From the NCBI RefSeq assembly GCF_009711135.1, contig NZ_WMIC01000005.1, positions 1 to 64,000 on the forward strand: a stretch of 64,000 nt of DNA, given 5' to 3'. Shown here one piece after another: positions 44,538 through 53,143 of this stretch (position 1 is its first letter; each line of letters opens with the position of its first letter). The DNA is from Flavobacterium sp. LC2016-01 (GTDB taxonomy: Bacteria; Bacteroidota; Bacteroidia; Flavobacteriales; Flavobacteriaceae). The position numbers and the translations under genes were made by a program. The notes under the pieces were generated by a model. It was not told the origin of the DNA, ran no database searches, and saw only the letters and a list, made by a program, of their open reading frames with translations.

Positions 44538-45644
44538 TTAATTAATAGCAGTTTGAATCTCATCTAAATTTAAATTCAGATGAACTCTGTAATACTCGTT
44601 GTCCTGCGTAATTGTAAGCTGATGCGCATTTGGATAAAGCAAATCAAGTCGGCTTTGAATATTTACCAATCCAATTCCTGAATTTTCAGGATCTTTTACA
44701 TAATTTTCAATTGTATTTTCTATCCAAAAATCAAGACTGTTTTCATGAATAAAAATTTTGATTTTAACATGCGCTGCACCTTTATAATCGGTTCCGTATT
44801 TAAAAGCATTTTCAACAAATGAAATTAAAAGTAAAGGCTCTATAAATTTATTTTTTGTATCGCCATGTACATTTATAACAATGTCTTCAATATTGTTAAG
44901 CCTCAGTTTTTGCAGTTCGATATAATTCTGAATATAATTGATTTCTTTTTCTAAAGCCACCGTTTTATTATCAGTTTCATACAGCATATACCGCATGAGT
45001 TCAGATAATGTCACGATGGCATCAGGGACCAAATCAGATTTCTTGTGTGCCAATGAATAAATACTGTTCAAGGAATTGAATAAAAAATGCGGATTAGTCT
45101 GCTTGCGCAAATAAATCAATTCAGTATTTGTTCTATGTGTTTCGGCAATTAATTTATTTTGCTGATTATTATAAAATTCAGTCAATGTTCTAATAATTGC
45201 ACTTATAGTAAGTATTAAAATATAGAAAAAAGAAGGAGCTATTCTAAAAAAGAAAGGCTGTCTTATTTCGGTTCTAAAATGTGCGCCTTTTGGGAAAAAT
45301 TTGGGATCAGGCATCATTCTCGGCGGACGCATGTTTTCGGGTCTTAAATGTCGAAATTCTGGAATAAAATAATGCGTTCGGATGACCATGAACACAACAA
45401 TAAGAACTAGAACAAAAACAAAGTAGAGCCAGTATTTTTTTTCTAAAAGCAAAACCGGAACCAAGTAAAAATAGTTCAGATAAAACAATATAATTCCAGT
45501 AATCCATTGCGCATAAAAATCATTATTGATTCTAAAGGGACTTTCGTAAAATTGAATTAAAGAAGTCAATATAAAGAAAATCCATATGATACAATGAAAT
45601 AGAATTTTGTTTGAACTTGTATTTTTAATGGCGTCGATCTTCAT
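44538..45644 (-). CDS. LytS/YehU-type sensor histidine kinase
   Basis: 368 residues with four membrane segments (about 14-32, 45-64, 70-90, 138-155). The loop before the last is proline- and arginine-rich (RPENMRPPRMMPDPKFFPKG). The His_kinase domain has LRKQTNPHFLFNSLNS with His186, and the ATPase domain ends with GIGLVNIQSRLDLLYP. Only the short loop faces the periplasm, so the signal may be membrane or envelope state. It directly follows the DUF4907 gene with no gap and forms a pair with the LytTR regulator. Confidence 0.93.
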   Translation of the reverse strand: MKIDAIKNTSSNKILFHCIIWIFFILTSLIQFYESPFRINNDFYAQWITGIILFYLNYFYLVPVLLLEKKYWLYFVFVLVLIVVFMVIRTHYFIPEFRHLRPENMRPPRMMPDPKFFPKGAHFRTEIRQPFFFRIAPSFFYILILTISAIIRTLTEFYNNQQNKLIAETHRTNTELIYLRKQTNPHFLFNSLNSIYSLAHKKSDLVPDAIVTLSELMRYMLYETDNKTVALEKEINYIQNYIELQKLRLNNIEDIVINVHGDTKNKFIEPLLLISFVENAFKYGTDYKGAAHVKIKIFIHENSLDFWIENTIENYVKDPENSGIGLVNIQSRLDLLYPNAHQLTITQDNEYYRVHLNLNLDEIQTAIN

Positions 45645-45977
45645 TTAGAATTTTATTTTTAATAAAATTAAATCATTTTTTGTTAAAGTTGGCGGCATAT
45701 TCTTGTCTAGTTTGCTGACAACCAATTTAGCTGTTTTTAAGGCATCTTCTTCTGTAGAAAAGCTTTTTGTGTTACTTATTACAGGAATAATGGATTGCTT
45801 TATCAGAATTTTGTTTTTGTCCGAAATAGTATAGCCCCAGCCCGTTTTTGTTTTAAAGGAATCAACTTTGAATGTTTCGGTTTTTGCACAACCAGCAAAT
45901 TGTAAAACAAGTAAAATAAACAATAAATTCTTCTGGATTTTACCCCAGAAGAATTGTTTTTTAGTATTAATTATCAT
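45645..45977 (-). CDS. DUF4907-like lipoprotein
   Basis: About 110 residues from the ATG at 45977, chosen because the signal peptide and lipobox (NLLFILLVLQFAGCAKT) follow it. Longer in-frame starts would lie deep in the Kelch gene. The mature part, with KTKTGWGYTISDKNKILIKQSIIPVI, fits a small Bacteroidota lipoprotein family that I recall as DUF4907; function unknown. It overlaps the Kelch stop by 11 bases and its own stop abuts the kinase ATG, so the three genes are coupled. Confidence 0.75.
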   Translation of the reverse strand: MIINTKKQFFWGKIQKNLLFILLVLQFAGCAKTETFKVDSFKTKTGWGYTISDKNKILIKQSIIPVISNTKSFSTEEDALKTAKLVVSKLDKNMPPTLTKNDLILLKIKF

Positions 45978-46974
45978 CGTCGCTTTGTTCGTCAAGAGGT
46001 TTGAATTCCCAGGCATCATCAAAATAAGTTGAACCTGATCGACCCAACATATAAAAACCGCGGTTATTAATAGCAAAGCCCACGGCGTCTGTTCTTGTTG
46101 CACCTTCCATTGAAGTTCGTTCTACCCAAAGATCTGTTGACGGATTATATTCCCAAACGGTTTTTATACCATCACCTCCCACAACATATCCTAGACCATT
46201 CAAAGAAAAACTTGATGAGTTTGAACGCGTTACAGCATATTCATCGTTGTAGGTGTAATCATCATTTGTATCTTTATCAATGTCTCGCTTTCTTGTCCAG
46301 ACATCTGTTGCAGGATCAAATTCCCAAAAGTCTTCCTGAAAAACACCATTGTTAATTCCAGTTCCTAGATAAGCTTTATCGCCAATTATAAAAACAGTTG
46401 CATTTCTTCTTTTGTTGCCGCTAAAGCCGTTTACTAGCGTCCAGGCATTTGCTTGATCATTGTATTGGTAGAAATCTTTCAGGTAATTTCCGTCATATCC
46501 CGTTCCAAAATACGCTTTCCCGCCAACTTGAAATCCTAATGCACCATAACGTCCAGTTCCTGCAAAATCTGTTTTTTGAGTCCAGCTGTTGCTTGTTGGG
46601 TCATATTGAAAAAAATCTTTCAATTTATTAGTTCCATCGTAACCAAGACCAATATATCCTTTTCCATTCAAAGTAAAACTCGAAGCAGAGCTTCTTCCCA
46701 CACCTGTAAAATCAGCTTTTTGTTCCCAATAATCTCCATTAGAATTATAAGCCCATAAATCTTTTAAATATACATCACCAGTATAGCCAGTTGCGATGTA
46801 AGCATAGTCACCAATTACAAAACTAGTAGCGCTTGATCTTGCTGGGCCATCAAATGCCGACTTTTTAATCCAGTTTCCTATTAAATCATCATCGTCATCG
46901 TCATTGCTGCAACCTGCAAAAATAAGAGCTGAAAATAGAGTTGCGAATAATATTCCTTTTTTCAAATTATTCAT
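45967..46974 (-). CDS. Kelch-repeat lipoprotein
   Basis: 335 residues. The signal peptide ends in a lipobox (FSALIFAGCSNDDDDDD); six Kelch-type repeats follow, each with a pattern like RSSASSFTLNGKGYIGLGYDG...FFQYDPTSNSWTQKTDF, forming a six-bladed beta-propeller. A short acidic tail (DEQSDDDN) ends it. The acidic run after the acylated cysteine resembles the flavobacterial surface-export signal for lipoproteins, so surface exposure is plausible. It lies between a DUF6268 barrel and DUF4907 in a five-gene set ending in a two-component system. Confidence 0.9.
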   Translation of the reverse strand: MNNLKKGILFATLFSALIFAGCSNDDDDDDLIGNWIKKSAFDGPARSSATSFVIGDYAYIATGYTGDVYLKDLWAYNSNGDYWEQKADFTGVGRSSASSFTLNGKGYIGLGYDGTNKLKDFFQYDPTSNSWTQKTDFAGTGRYGALGFQVGGKAYFGTGYDGNYLKDFYQYNDQANAWTLVNGFSGNKRRNATVFIIGDKAYLGTGINNGVFQEDFWEFDPATDVWTRKRDIDKDTNDDYTYNDEYAVTRSNSSSFSLNGLGYVVGGDGIKTVWEYNPSTDLWVERTSMEGATRTDAVGFAINNRGFYMLGRSGSTYFDDAWEFKPLDEQSDDDN

Positions 46975-46990
46975 AATGTGTAAAATTTAT

Positions 46991-47833
46991 TTATTGTTTG
47001 TATTTGATGCCAATGCTAAAAATGCTGCCGTTTCCTGTATTAAAATTGTATACAGTGTGATCTTCAGAATCTGTCAGTTTGTATTTTTTATTAAAATCAT
47101 AACCAGCTTTAAAATTCAAAAACCAATTTGTATCTACATTTCGTTCATATTCAAAAGCCGATGTCATTTGAGATAAACTCACTTTTGATGCATTATAATC
47201 GGAGCTAGATTTTTGATCTAAATAATAATAACTCCCATTAAAGCTGTTTGTTAAGCTGAATTTATTTCGAATATTATTTGAATATGAAATTTGTGAGTCA
47301 GGAAATCCAACTGAAATTGTGCTTTTTTCGCTCAGTATATAGTTTATTGCTAAAAGCGGAATAAACTTTGGAGCCCCAAAAATGGCTGATCTTGCAGTTC
47401 CAACTGTAATAGTTGTATTTGAATTCAATTGCTGATTGACTTCAAAACTTCCTAAAAGGGTAAAATCAGAAAAATCTAAATTCTCCTGAAAACTGAACAT
47501 TGGCGTAACCGAAAATTTCAGTTTTGTTTTGTCCGAAACTTGAAACAAATAATCCGTTTTATTTTGAAACTGATTGAACCGATCCAAATTTTCAAATGAT
47601 GAAAAATTGTTAAGTTCATAGTTGATACTCAGCTTTGAATATTCTGTTGTATTTGTCAACTGGTTTTTGCTATTTATTTTTTTATTGAATAACACCGAAA
47701 CGCTGCTTTCATTAAAATCAATTTTATCAGTGGGTTCTGTTTTTAAATTCACATTTGCCGAAAAAGTTTCTTGAGCCTTCATACTGTAAAATGAAATTGT
47801 AAAAACGGAACATATTAAAAGCCTTATTCTCAT
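46991..47833 (-). CDS. DUF6268-like outer-membrane beta-barrel protein
   Basis: 280 residues. A signal peptide (LLICSVFTISFYSMKAQE) is followed by alternating hydrophobic beta-strands throughout (TKLKFSVTPMFSFQENL, STISVGFPDSQISYS) ending in FSIGIKYKQ. It matches what I know as the DUF6268 barrel family. Function unknown. It heads the minus-strand set and has a -7 box. Divergent from the DUF4270 gene. Confidence 0.75.
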   Translation of the reverse strand: MRIRLLICSVFTISFYSMKAQETFSANVNLKTEPTDKIDFNESSVSVLFNKKINSKNQLTNTTEYSKLSINYELNNFSSFENLDRFNQFQNKTDYLFQVSDKTKLKFSVTPMFSFQENLDFSDFTLLGSFEVNQQLNSNTTITVGTARSAIFGAPKFIPLLAINYILSEKSTISVGFPDSQISYSNNIRNKFSLTNSFNGSYYYLDQKSSSDYNASKVSLSQMTSAFEYERNVDTNWFLNFKAGYDFNKKYKLTDSEDHTVYNFNTGNGSIFSIGIKYKQ

Positions 47834-47849
47834 TACTTATTTATTGGTC

Positions 47850-47857
47850 CAAAAGTA
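47850..47857 (-). promoter_or_regulatory. Candidate -7 box for DUF6268-Kelch-DUF4907-kinase operon
   Basis: TACTTTTG on the minus strand, 17 bases before the ATG. Confidence 0.5.
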
Positions 47858-47982
47858 GGTGGCTGATGCTTTTAAAAAAAAGAATATATATGTATGGCGT
47901 TTTTTGATAGACTAAACAGCCCTTTTTAAGGCTGAAACAAAGTTTTGATGGTATAATGCCATTATAGATGATTTTTTGCTGT

Positions 47983-48021
47983 TTGTAGTGCAAAAGCGCA
48001 TGACTGTATATGTTGTAGTGC
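47983..48021 (+). promoter_or_regulatory. Paired 9-bp direct repeats upstream of DUF4270 gene
   Basis: TTGTAGTGC occurs at 47983-47991 and 48013-48021, exactly 30 bp apart. A second pair, ATGCCATT, occurs at 47956-47963 and 48032-48039. All lie between the divergent -7 boxes. They are candidate operator sites. Confidence 0.45.
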
Positions 48022-48040
48022 GGTGCAGATTATGCCATTT

Positions 48041-48048
48041 TATATTTG
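48041..48048 (+). promoter_or_regulatory. Candidate -7 box for DUF4270 gene
   Basis: TATATTTG on the plus strand, 16 bases before the preferred ATG. The second TTGTAGTGC repeat supplies a TTG 25 bases upstream. Confidence 0.55.
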
Positions 48049-48063
48049 CCGAAAAATTATATT

Positions 48064-49395
48064 ATGCACAAGTTTATATTGATGTTCTTTTTTGCAGTCA
48101 CGATACTTTCGTGCGGTACAGATACTGATGCAGGTGAATTTGTTGTTGGATCCGATTATTTGGCAATAAGCAATAAAGCGATTTTAATTGATACCATGAC
48201 GGTTGATATGTCGACAATAAATTTTGATTCTCTGGCGACCTCAAATAAAAACCGAATTTTAGTTGGAAACTACGATGATCCAATTTTGGGGAAAATTAAA
48301 TCAAACAGTTATTTTCAGTTAGCTGGAGATTCTTATAATTTAAATATTACAGGAGGCTCAGATACTGAAGCAGTCAATTTTGTTTTTGATTCAATTTCCA
48401 TGATCTTAAAATATGACAACTATTATTATGGAGACACCACAAAAGTGCAGACATTTGATATTCATCGACTCACACAAAGAATAAAACCGAATACGGGCGA
48501 TGATAACTTGTATAATAATTCTTCGTTCGCGTACGATGATGAAAGTATTGGGTCAATTTCATACAAGCCCAGACCACTTGAAAAAGATTCTATTGTAATT
48601 AAAATGAGTGATGTTTTTGGTTCGGCCCTTTTTCAAAAATTAAAGAAAAGAGAAATTACTGATTTTGACAGTTTTTCAGAATATTTGAAAGGACTTGTTC
48701 TTGTGCCTTCAACTTCAAATTCCTCGAGCGTTATTGGTTTTCATGTTTCAACAAGCAAAGTCAGGATGTATTATTCCAAATACCAGTCTGATACTGAAGA
48801 AACACCTTATGTAGTTGATTTTACAATTTCAGATGCAACAAAACAATTTAATGCAATTTCACTTGACAAATCGGGAACTGTAATTCAGAATTTGCCCATT
48901 TCCAGCAGTAAACTGTCAAGTTCAGCCACAAATCAGCAAGGTTTTATTCAGTCGGGTACAGGAGTGGCATGCCGTATCGATTTTCCTAATATAAAACAGC
49001 TCAAATATATTGCAGATAATGGAGCAATTGTGAATGCTGAACTTATAGTAAAGCCCGTCAACAATAGTTATTCTTCAAAATATCCTTTAGCCGATTCCCT
49101 GTCTGTTTTTGTAGCAGATAATTTAAACCGAATCAGCGCTTCCTTGGTGAATTCGGCAGGGACAACGGTTTATGGCATTTTAAATAAAAAAAGTGACGAG
49201 TTTAATGAAGATGTTGGATATTCAATTCCGGTTGGGAATTTTCTGCAAAGAGAAATGCTCAAAAAATCGGATTCAAGATCCTCTCTGATTCTGACATTAC
49301 CAGGAATCTATAAAACAGTAAATCGAATTGTTTTAGGCGATCAAAAACATTTGAACAACAAAATTCAATTGAAAATTTATTATATCTCGTATTAA
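48064..49395 (+). CDS. DUF4270 family lipoprotein
   Basis: About 443 residues from the ATG at 48064; an earlier TTG lies in the -7 box. Signal peptide and lipobox are clear (FILMFFFAVTILSCGTD). The mature protein fits DUF4270: opening with DSLATSNKNRILVGNYDDPILGKIKSNSYFQL and ending with NRIVLGDQKHLNNKIQLKIYYISY, a beta-rich flavobacterial family of unknown role. Its stop is directly followed by the next ATG (TAAATG), so it is cotranscribed with an outer-membrane protein. It faces the Kelch/LytTR group across a shared intergenic region. Confidence 0.85.
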   Translation: MHKFILMFFFAVTILSCGTDTDAGEFVVGSDYLAISNKAILIDTMTVDMSTINFDSLATSNKNRILVGNYDDPILGKIKSNSYFQLAGDSYNLNITGGSDTEAVNFVFDSISMILKYDNYYYGDTTKVQTFDIHRLTQRIKPNTGDDNLYNNSSFAYDDESIGSISYKPRPLEKDSIVIKMSDVFGSALFQKLKKREITDFDSFSEYLKGLVLVPSTSNSSSVIGFHVSTSKVRMYYSKYQSDTEETPYVVDFTISDATKQFNAISLDKSGTVIQNLPISSSKLSSSATNQQGFIQSGTGVACRIDFPNIKQLKYIADNGAIVNAELIVKPVNNSYSSKYPLADSLSVFVADNLNRISASLVNSAGTTVYGILNKKSDEFNEDVGYSIPVGNFLQREMLKKSDSRSSLILTLPGIYKTVNRIVLGDQKHLNNKIQLKIYYISY

Positions 49396-50631
49396 ATGAA
49401 AAATAAAATAGTTTTTTTAAGCTGCTTCATTTTATTGTCGCTGACTTCATTTTCTCAAAGTATTTCAAGTTCACCTTATTCGCTTTATGGCGTTGGAAGT
49501 GTCTACGAGTCAGATTTTGGAATTCTTCCCTCTATTGGTTCGTCAGGTATGGCTTTGCCTTCGACAACTTTTATAAACAATTTAAATCCTGCGTCTTTGG
49601 GTTTTATGTCATTAAACCATTTTATGTTTGATATTGGTGGAAATGCGATCGCGACAACTTATCAAAGCAGTTCTCGAGAAGAAAAACGAAATAATTTTCA
49701 GTTTTCGCATATGGCTTTTGCTTTTCCTGTTACTAAAAATTCAGGATTTAGTTTGGCATTACGTCCTTATTCTAGTGGTACTTTTAAAATTTCAAATCTT
49801 AAACTTCCAATAGAAAATAGTTTGGAATATTATTATTTGACAGCCGCAGGATCTGGCGGACTTAATAATTTTGATTTTTCATATGGATATAGATTTGGGA
49901 AAAAGCTTTCTCTTGGTTTTTCAGGTTCAGTATTATTTGGAAACATTGCCGATGTACGAAGTTTTCTCGTAGAAAATACGCTTACAACAATTACAAAAAA
50001 AACAAGCTATAATGGTCTGCGTGCCACATTAGGAGTACAATATAAAATAGATTCTACTTTTACGATTGCTCCAGTAATTAAATTACCTGCTCAAATTAAG
50101 GCTTCAAAAGTGCAGAGTGTTCAGGTTATTGCAGATGAAGTTACAACTAAAATTGAAACTGATGTTGCTTCAGATATCGACGATTTTTATATGCCTTTAG
50201 AAATAGGAGTGGGGTTTAGCAAGCGCTTTAAAAATAATTTAAATATGACTTTAGATTATGAAAGAAGTTTTTGGAACAGTACAAACCAAGCTGAGTTATA
50301 CGGAAATTTTGTAGATCAGGATAGATTTGCTCTCGGTTTTACATATAAGGCCAAGAAAGATTATAGAAAATATTGGGACCGGGTTCAATATGCAATGGGA
50401 GCCAATTTTGATAACGGATATCTTGAAGTAGATGGAAAACGAGTAAATAATGCGGCAGTTTCTATCGGGCTTTCTTTACCAATAGAAAATACTTTGACAA
50501 CCCTGAACATTTCCTATTCTTACGGACAAAAAGGGAGAATCGCTAATGATCTAATAAAAGAAAATTATCATAAACTGTCTCTGAATTTATCTTTAGACGG
50601 AATTTGGTTCGTCAAGCGAAAGTTTGAATAA
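49396..50631 (+). CDS. Outer-membrane beta-barrel protein, FadL/OmpP1-like
   Basis: 411 residues. A signal peptide (IVFLSCFILLSLTSFSQ) leads into SPYSLYGVGSVYESDFGILPSIGSSGMALPSTTFINNLNPASLGFM, an N-terminal pattern like OmpP1/FadL-type transporters, followed by barrel strands (FDFSYGYRFGKKLSLGFSGSVLFG) to the end (LDGIWFVKRKFE). Fatty-acid uptake should not be assumed; many flavobacterial members are uncharacterised. Coupled to DUF4270; its stop is 3 bases from the convergent murI stop. Confidence 0.75.
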   Translation: MKNKIVFLSCFILLSLTSFSQSISSSPYSLYGVGSVYESDFGILPSIGSSGMALPSTTFINNLNPASLGFMSLNHFMFDIGGNAIATTYQSSSREEKRNNFQFSHMAFAFPVTKNSGFSLALRPYSSGTFKISNLKLPIENSLEYYYLTAAGSGGLNNFDFSYGYRFGKKLSLGFSGSVLFGNIADVRSFLVENTLTTITKKTSYNGLRATLGVQYKIDSTFTIAPVIKLPAQIKASKVQSVQVIADEVTTKIETDVASDIDDFYMPLEIGVGFSKRFKNNLNMTLDYERSFWNSTNQAELYGNFVDQDRFALGFTYKAKKDYRKYWDRVQYAMGANFDNGYLEVDGKRVNNAAVSIGLSLPIENTLTTLNISYSYGQKGRIANDLIKENYHKLSLNLSLDGIWFVKRKFE

Positions 50632-50634
50632 AAC

Positions 50635-51411
50635 TTAAAAATCTTTGTGTACAACAGGATATTTATAATCCAAAATTGATTCCAATACAGCTGGATTTGA
50701 ATTGACATAAAATTCAGGTTCACTTTCTTTAAGAGCTGAAAAACCCACTTTTTCACGCAAAATATTTTGTGTCTGACGGGCCACCGCTTCACCAGAATCA
50801 ATAATCTGGATGTGGTCCGGCAGAATTTTTTTTATCTGAGGAATCAGGTACGGATAATGACTGCATCCTAAAACCAGATAATCAATATTGGCATCAATCA
50901 TTGGCTGTAAATACGATTCTAAAAGCTCGGTCATCTCTGGTGAATTTAGATTTCCATCTTCTATAAGTTGTACTAAGCCATAACCAACTTGCTCTATTAT
51001 AGTTGTGTTTTGGAACATCTCGGCTGTTTTGTTAAACAGTTCGCTGTTTAGAGTTCCTTTGGTCGCTAAAATTCCAATTACTTGCGTTTTTGAATTATTA
51101 GCGGCAGGTTTAATAGCCGGTTCAATTCCTATAAACGGAATATCGTAATCAGCACGTAGTTCACGAATGGCATTTGTTGTGGCTGTATTGCAGGCTACAA
51201 CAATTAATTTACATCCCATTTCGATTAATAAATCAACATTTTTTTTACTGAGAGCAACAATTTCTTCTTTGGTCTTTTGACCGTAAGGCGCATTTTTGCT
51301 GTCTGCTAAATAAATGGTTTTTTCGTTTGGAAGAAGATTATGAATTTCATTCCAGATTGAAGTTCCTCCAATTCCAGAATCAAAAACGCCTATAGGATTG
51401 TTATTCGTCAT
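50635..51411 (-). CDS. murI: Glutamate racemase
   Basis: 258 residues from the ATG at 51411, which gives the family-typical NPIGVFDSGIGGTSIWNEI start and lies just after a -7 box; an upstream in-frame start adds 14 residues and would span the box. Both catalytic cysteines are present, in VACNTATTNAI and LGCSHYPYL. It makes D-glutamate for peptidoglycan. It is downstream of the skp genes but separated by a terminator, so it is expressed on its own. Confidence 0.95.
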   Translation of the reverse strand: MTNNNPIGVFDSGIGGTSIWNEIHNLLPNEKTIYLADSKNAPYGQKTKEEIVALSKKNVDLLIEMGCKLIVVACNTATTNAIRELRADYDIPFIGIEPAIKPAANNSKTQVIGILATKGTLNSELFNKTAEMFQNTTIIEQVGYGLVQLIEDGNLNSPEMTELLESYLQPMIDANIDYLVLGCSHYPYLIPQIKKILPDHIQIIDSGEAVARQTQNILREKVGFSALKESEPEFYVNSNPAVLESILDYKYPVVHKDF

Positions 51412-51416
51412 AAATA

Positions 51417-51424
51417 CAAATTTA
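51417..51424 (-). promoter_or_regulatory. Candidate -7 box for murI
   Basis: TAAATTTG on the minus strand, only 5 bases before the preferred ATG, implying a leaderless or nearly leaderless mRNA. Confidence 0.5.
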
Positions 51425-51502
51425 ATATTTTTTGAAATAAATTGATGTTTCAATTTAATCGAAATCTGTAAATTTTTATCTTTTTTTGGTTTAATTTATT
51501 GT

Positions 51503-51545
51503 AAAAAAAATGCCCAGACTTTTAAAGTACTGAGCAGTTTTTTAA
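51503..51545 (-). terminator. Terminator after the bamA-skp operon
   Basis: Minus-strand stem TGCTCAG/CTGGGCA (51530-51536 with 51511-51517) closing an AT-rich inner helix, then eight T (A run 51503-51510). T residues also flank the plus-strand side. Confidence 0.78.
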
Positions 51546-51563
51546 TAATAAGAAATTAATTTC

Positions 51564-52067
51564 TTAGAATCCTAAATCTTTTTTCACATCAGCAGTGATG
51601 TTTGGACCATCAGCTAAGATAAGTGTAGAACCATCTAAAACGTATTGGTAACCTTTAGCTTTTCCAACTTTTTGGATAGAAGCTTTCACTTTTTCCATAA
51701 TTGGTTTCATGATGTCAGAATCTTTTTGTTGTAGTTCTTTTTGTGCATTGTCTCTGTAATCAACAATTCTTTTTTGCATGTCTTGAACTTCTTTAGCGCG
51801 CTCTGTGTTAACTGCTTCAGTTTGTTTTGTAGACTCTTCTTCGTACTTTCTGATTTTAGTTTGATATTCTTCAACCATTTTTTTGTATTCCGCGTCGTAT
51901 GTACCACTTAATTTTTGTAGTTGATTTTGAGCATCTAGCATAGCAGGCATTTTCGACATAATCTCGCTAACATCAACATGGGCAACCTTAGCCTGTGCAT
52001 TCATTGTGTTACTTGCTCCTAAAATTAGAACGGCAGCAATTAGTAAAGTTTTGATTTGTTTCATCAT
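51564..52067 (-). CDS. Skp/OmpH-family periplasmic chaperone (short copy)
   Basis: 167 residues: signal peptide (TLLIAAVLILGASNTMNAQ), then AKVAHVDVSEIMSKMPAMLDAQNQLQKL and a long charged coiled-coil hairpin, ending in ADVKKDLGF. Skp holds unfolded outer-membrane proteins on their way to the BAM complex. It lies after a longer paralogue and bamA in one operon. Confidence 0.93.
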   Translation of the reverse strand: MMKQIKTLLIAAVLILGASNTMNAQAKVAHVDVSEIMSKMPAMLDAQNQLQKLSGTYDAEYKKMVEEYQTKIRKYEEESTKQTEAVNTERAKEVQDMQKRIVDYRDNAQKELQQKDSDIMKPIMEKVKASIQKVGKAKGYQYVLDGSTLILADGPNITADVKKDLGF

Positions 52068-52081
52068 TTTTAAAATATTAA

Positions 52082-53098
52082 TTAATTATTGGTCGTATTA
52101 GGTTTTTGTGTTTCGGCTTCTTTCGCTTTTTTAGCCGCTTCTCTTTCTTCTAATATTTTTTTTCTTCTTTCTTCTAATTCTTTTTTACGCTGTTCGTACA
52201 GTTTTTGTCTTTCTGCTGCTTTATCTACCGCTGGTTCTGTTGTTGCAGGTACTGTTTCAGGTTTTGCCGTTGTTCCGTCAGTTTTGCTGGTTTCAGCAGG
52301 TTTTGCTGTCTCTGCTGATTTTGCAGGTTCAGAAACCGTGCCATTTTTTTTAGCTTCTCTTTCGGCTTGTATGGCTTTTCGTCTGTCGTCGTATTCTTTT
52401 TTCTTGGCTTCCTGCTCTAATCTTCTGTCTTCGATTAGTTTTTCTCTGGCTGCTTTCTTTTCATCCAGTGCTTTTTGTCGATCAGCCATCGCTGGATTTT
52501 CATCAATAGCATTTTCTTTGCTCTCTTTAACTTCCTGATCTTTCAATTGTTTTTTAGTCAATTGCTCTCTTTTGTCAGTTCTGTTTAAAACTCGTATAAC
52601 CTGATCGCTGATGTCAAATTTTTTATTGCTGAAAAGCATTGTCAAATCTGAAGATTTATCAAAAATAAAATCATAGTTTTTAGCTTCAGCAATGTCCTGT
52701 ACAGCAGTAAAAACTTGATCCTGGATTGGTTTAGCAAGCGAAGCCTTTTGATGCATTAGATTTCCGTCAGATCCAAATTGCTTTTGCTGATAATCCATCA
52801 TTTCAGTTTCCAGAAATTTTATTTCCGTTTCTCTTTCATCGATAAGCTCTTTTGTTAAAAGTGCTTTTTCAGCTTTTAAACTTTCTTTCAGTTTATTTAT
52901 TTCTATTTTTTTGGATTCAATTTCTTGTTTCCATTTTTGAGCTTTTAGCTCTAATTGAGCTGTTGCCTCTTTATAGTCAGAAACGTTTTCAAGAATGTAC
53001 TCCATATCGATATAGCCAATCCTTGTCGTTCTTGTCTGTGCCTGACTTGTATTTGCTACAATCAAGGCTAAAAATATAAATAAAAACTGTTTTATCAT
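52082..53098 (-). CDS. Skp/OmpH-family protein with long charged C-terminal tail
   Basis: 338 residues. Residues 1-175 form a normal Skp domain (signal peptide LFIFLALIVANTSQAQ, then TRIGYIDMEYILENVSDYKEATAQLE). The remaining ~160 residues are a low-complexity lysine/glutamate/arginine tail (RKAIQAEREAKKNGT, KLYEQRKKELEERRKKILE) broken by an alanine/proline/threonine stretch (AKPETVPATTEPAVDK). The tail is probably extended helix or disordered. It follows bamA by about 45 bases. Confidence 0.9.
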   Translation of the reverse strand: MIKQFLFIFLALIVANTSQAQTRTTRIGYIDMEYILENVSDYKEATAQLELKAQKWKQEIESKKIEINKLKESLKAEKALLTKELIDERETEIKFLETEMMDYQQKQFGSDGNLMHQKASLAKPIQDQVFTAVQDIAEAKNYDFIFDKSSDLTMLFSNKKFDISDQVIRVLNRTDKREQLTKKQLKDQEVKESKENAIDENPAMADRQKALDEKKAAREKLIEDRRLEQEAKKKEYDDRRKAIQAEREAKKNGTVSEPAKSAETAKPAETSKTDGTTAKPETVPATTEPAVDKAAERQKLYEQRKKELEERRKKILEEREAAKKAKEAETQKPNTTNN

Positions 53099-53143
53099 AA
53101 CATAACTTTATTTGATGATTTTTAACCAAACGCTAATAATTGT

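Noticed and set aside
52089..52538. Serine/alanine-rich plus-strand open frame of 149 codons
   Set aside because: It is the complement of the lysine/glutamate-rich tail of the Skp-like protein and has no start signal or family feature.
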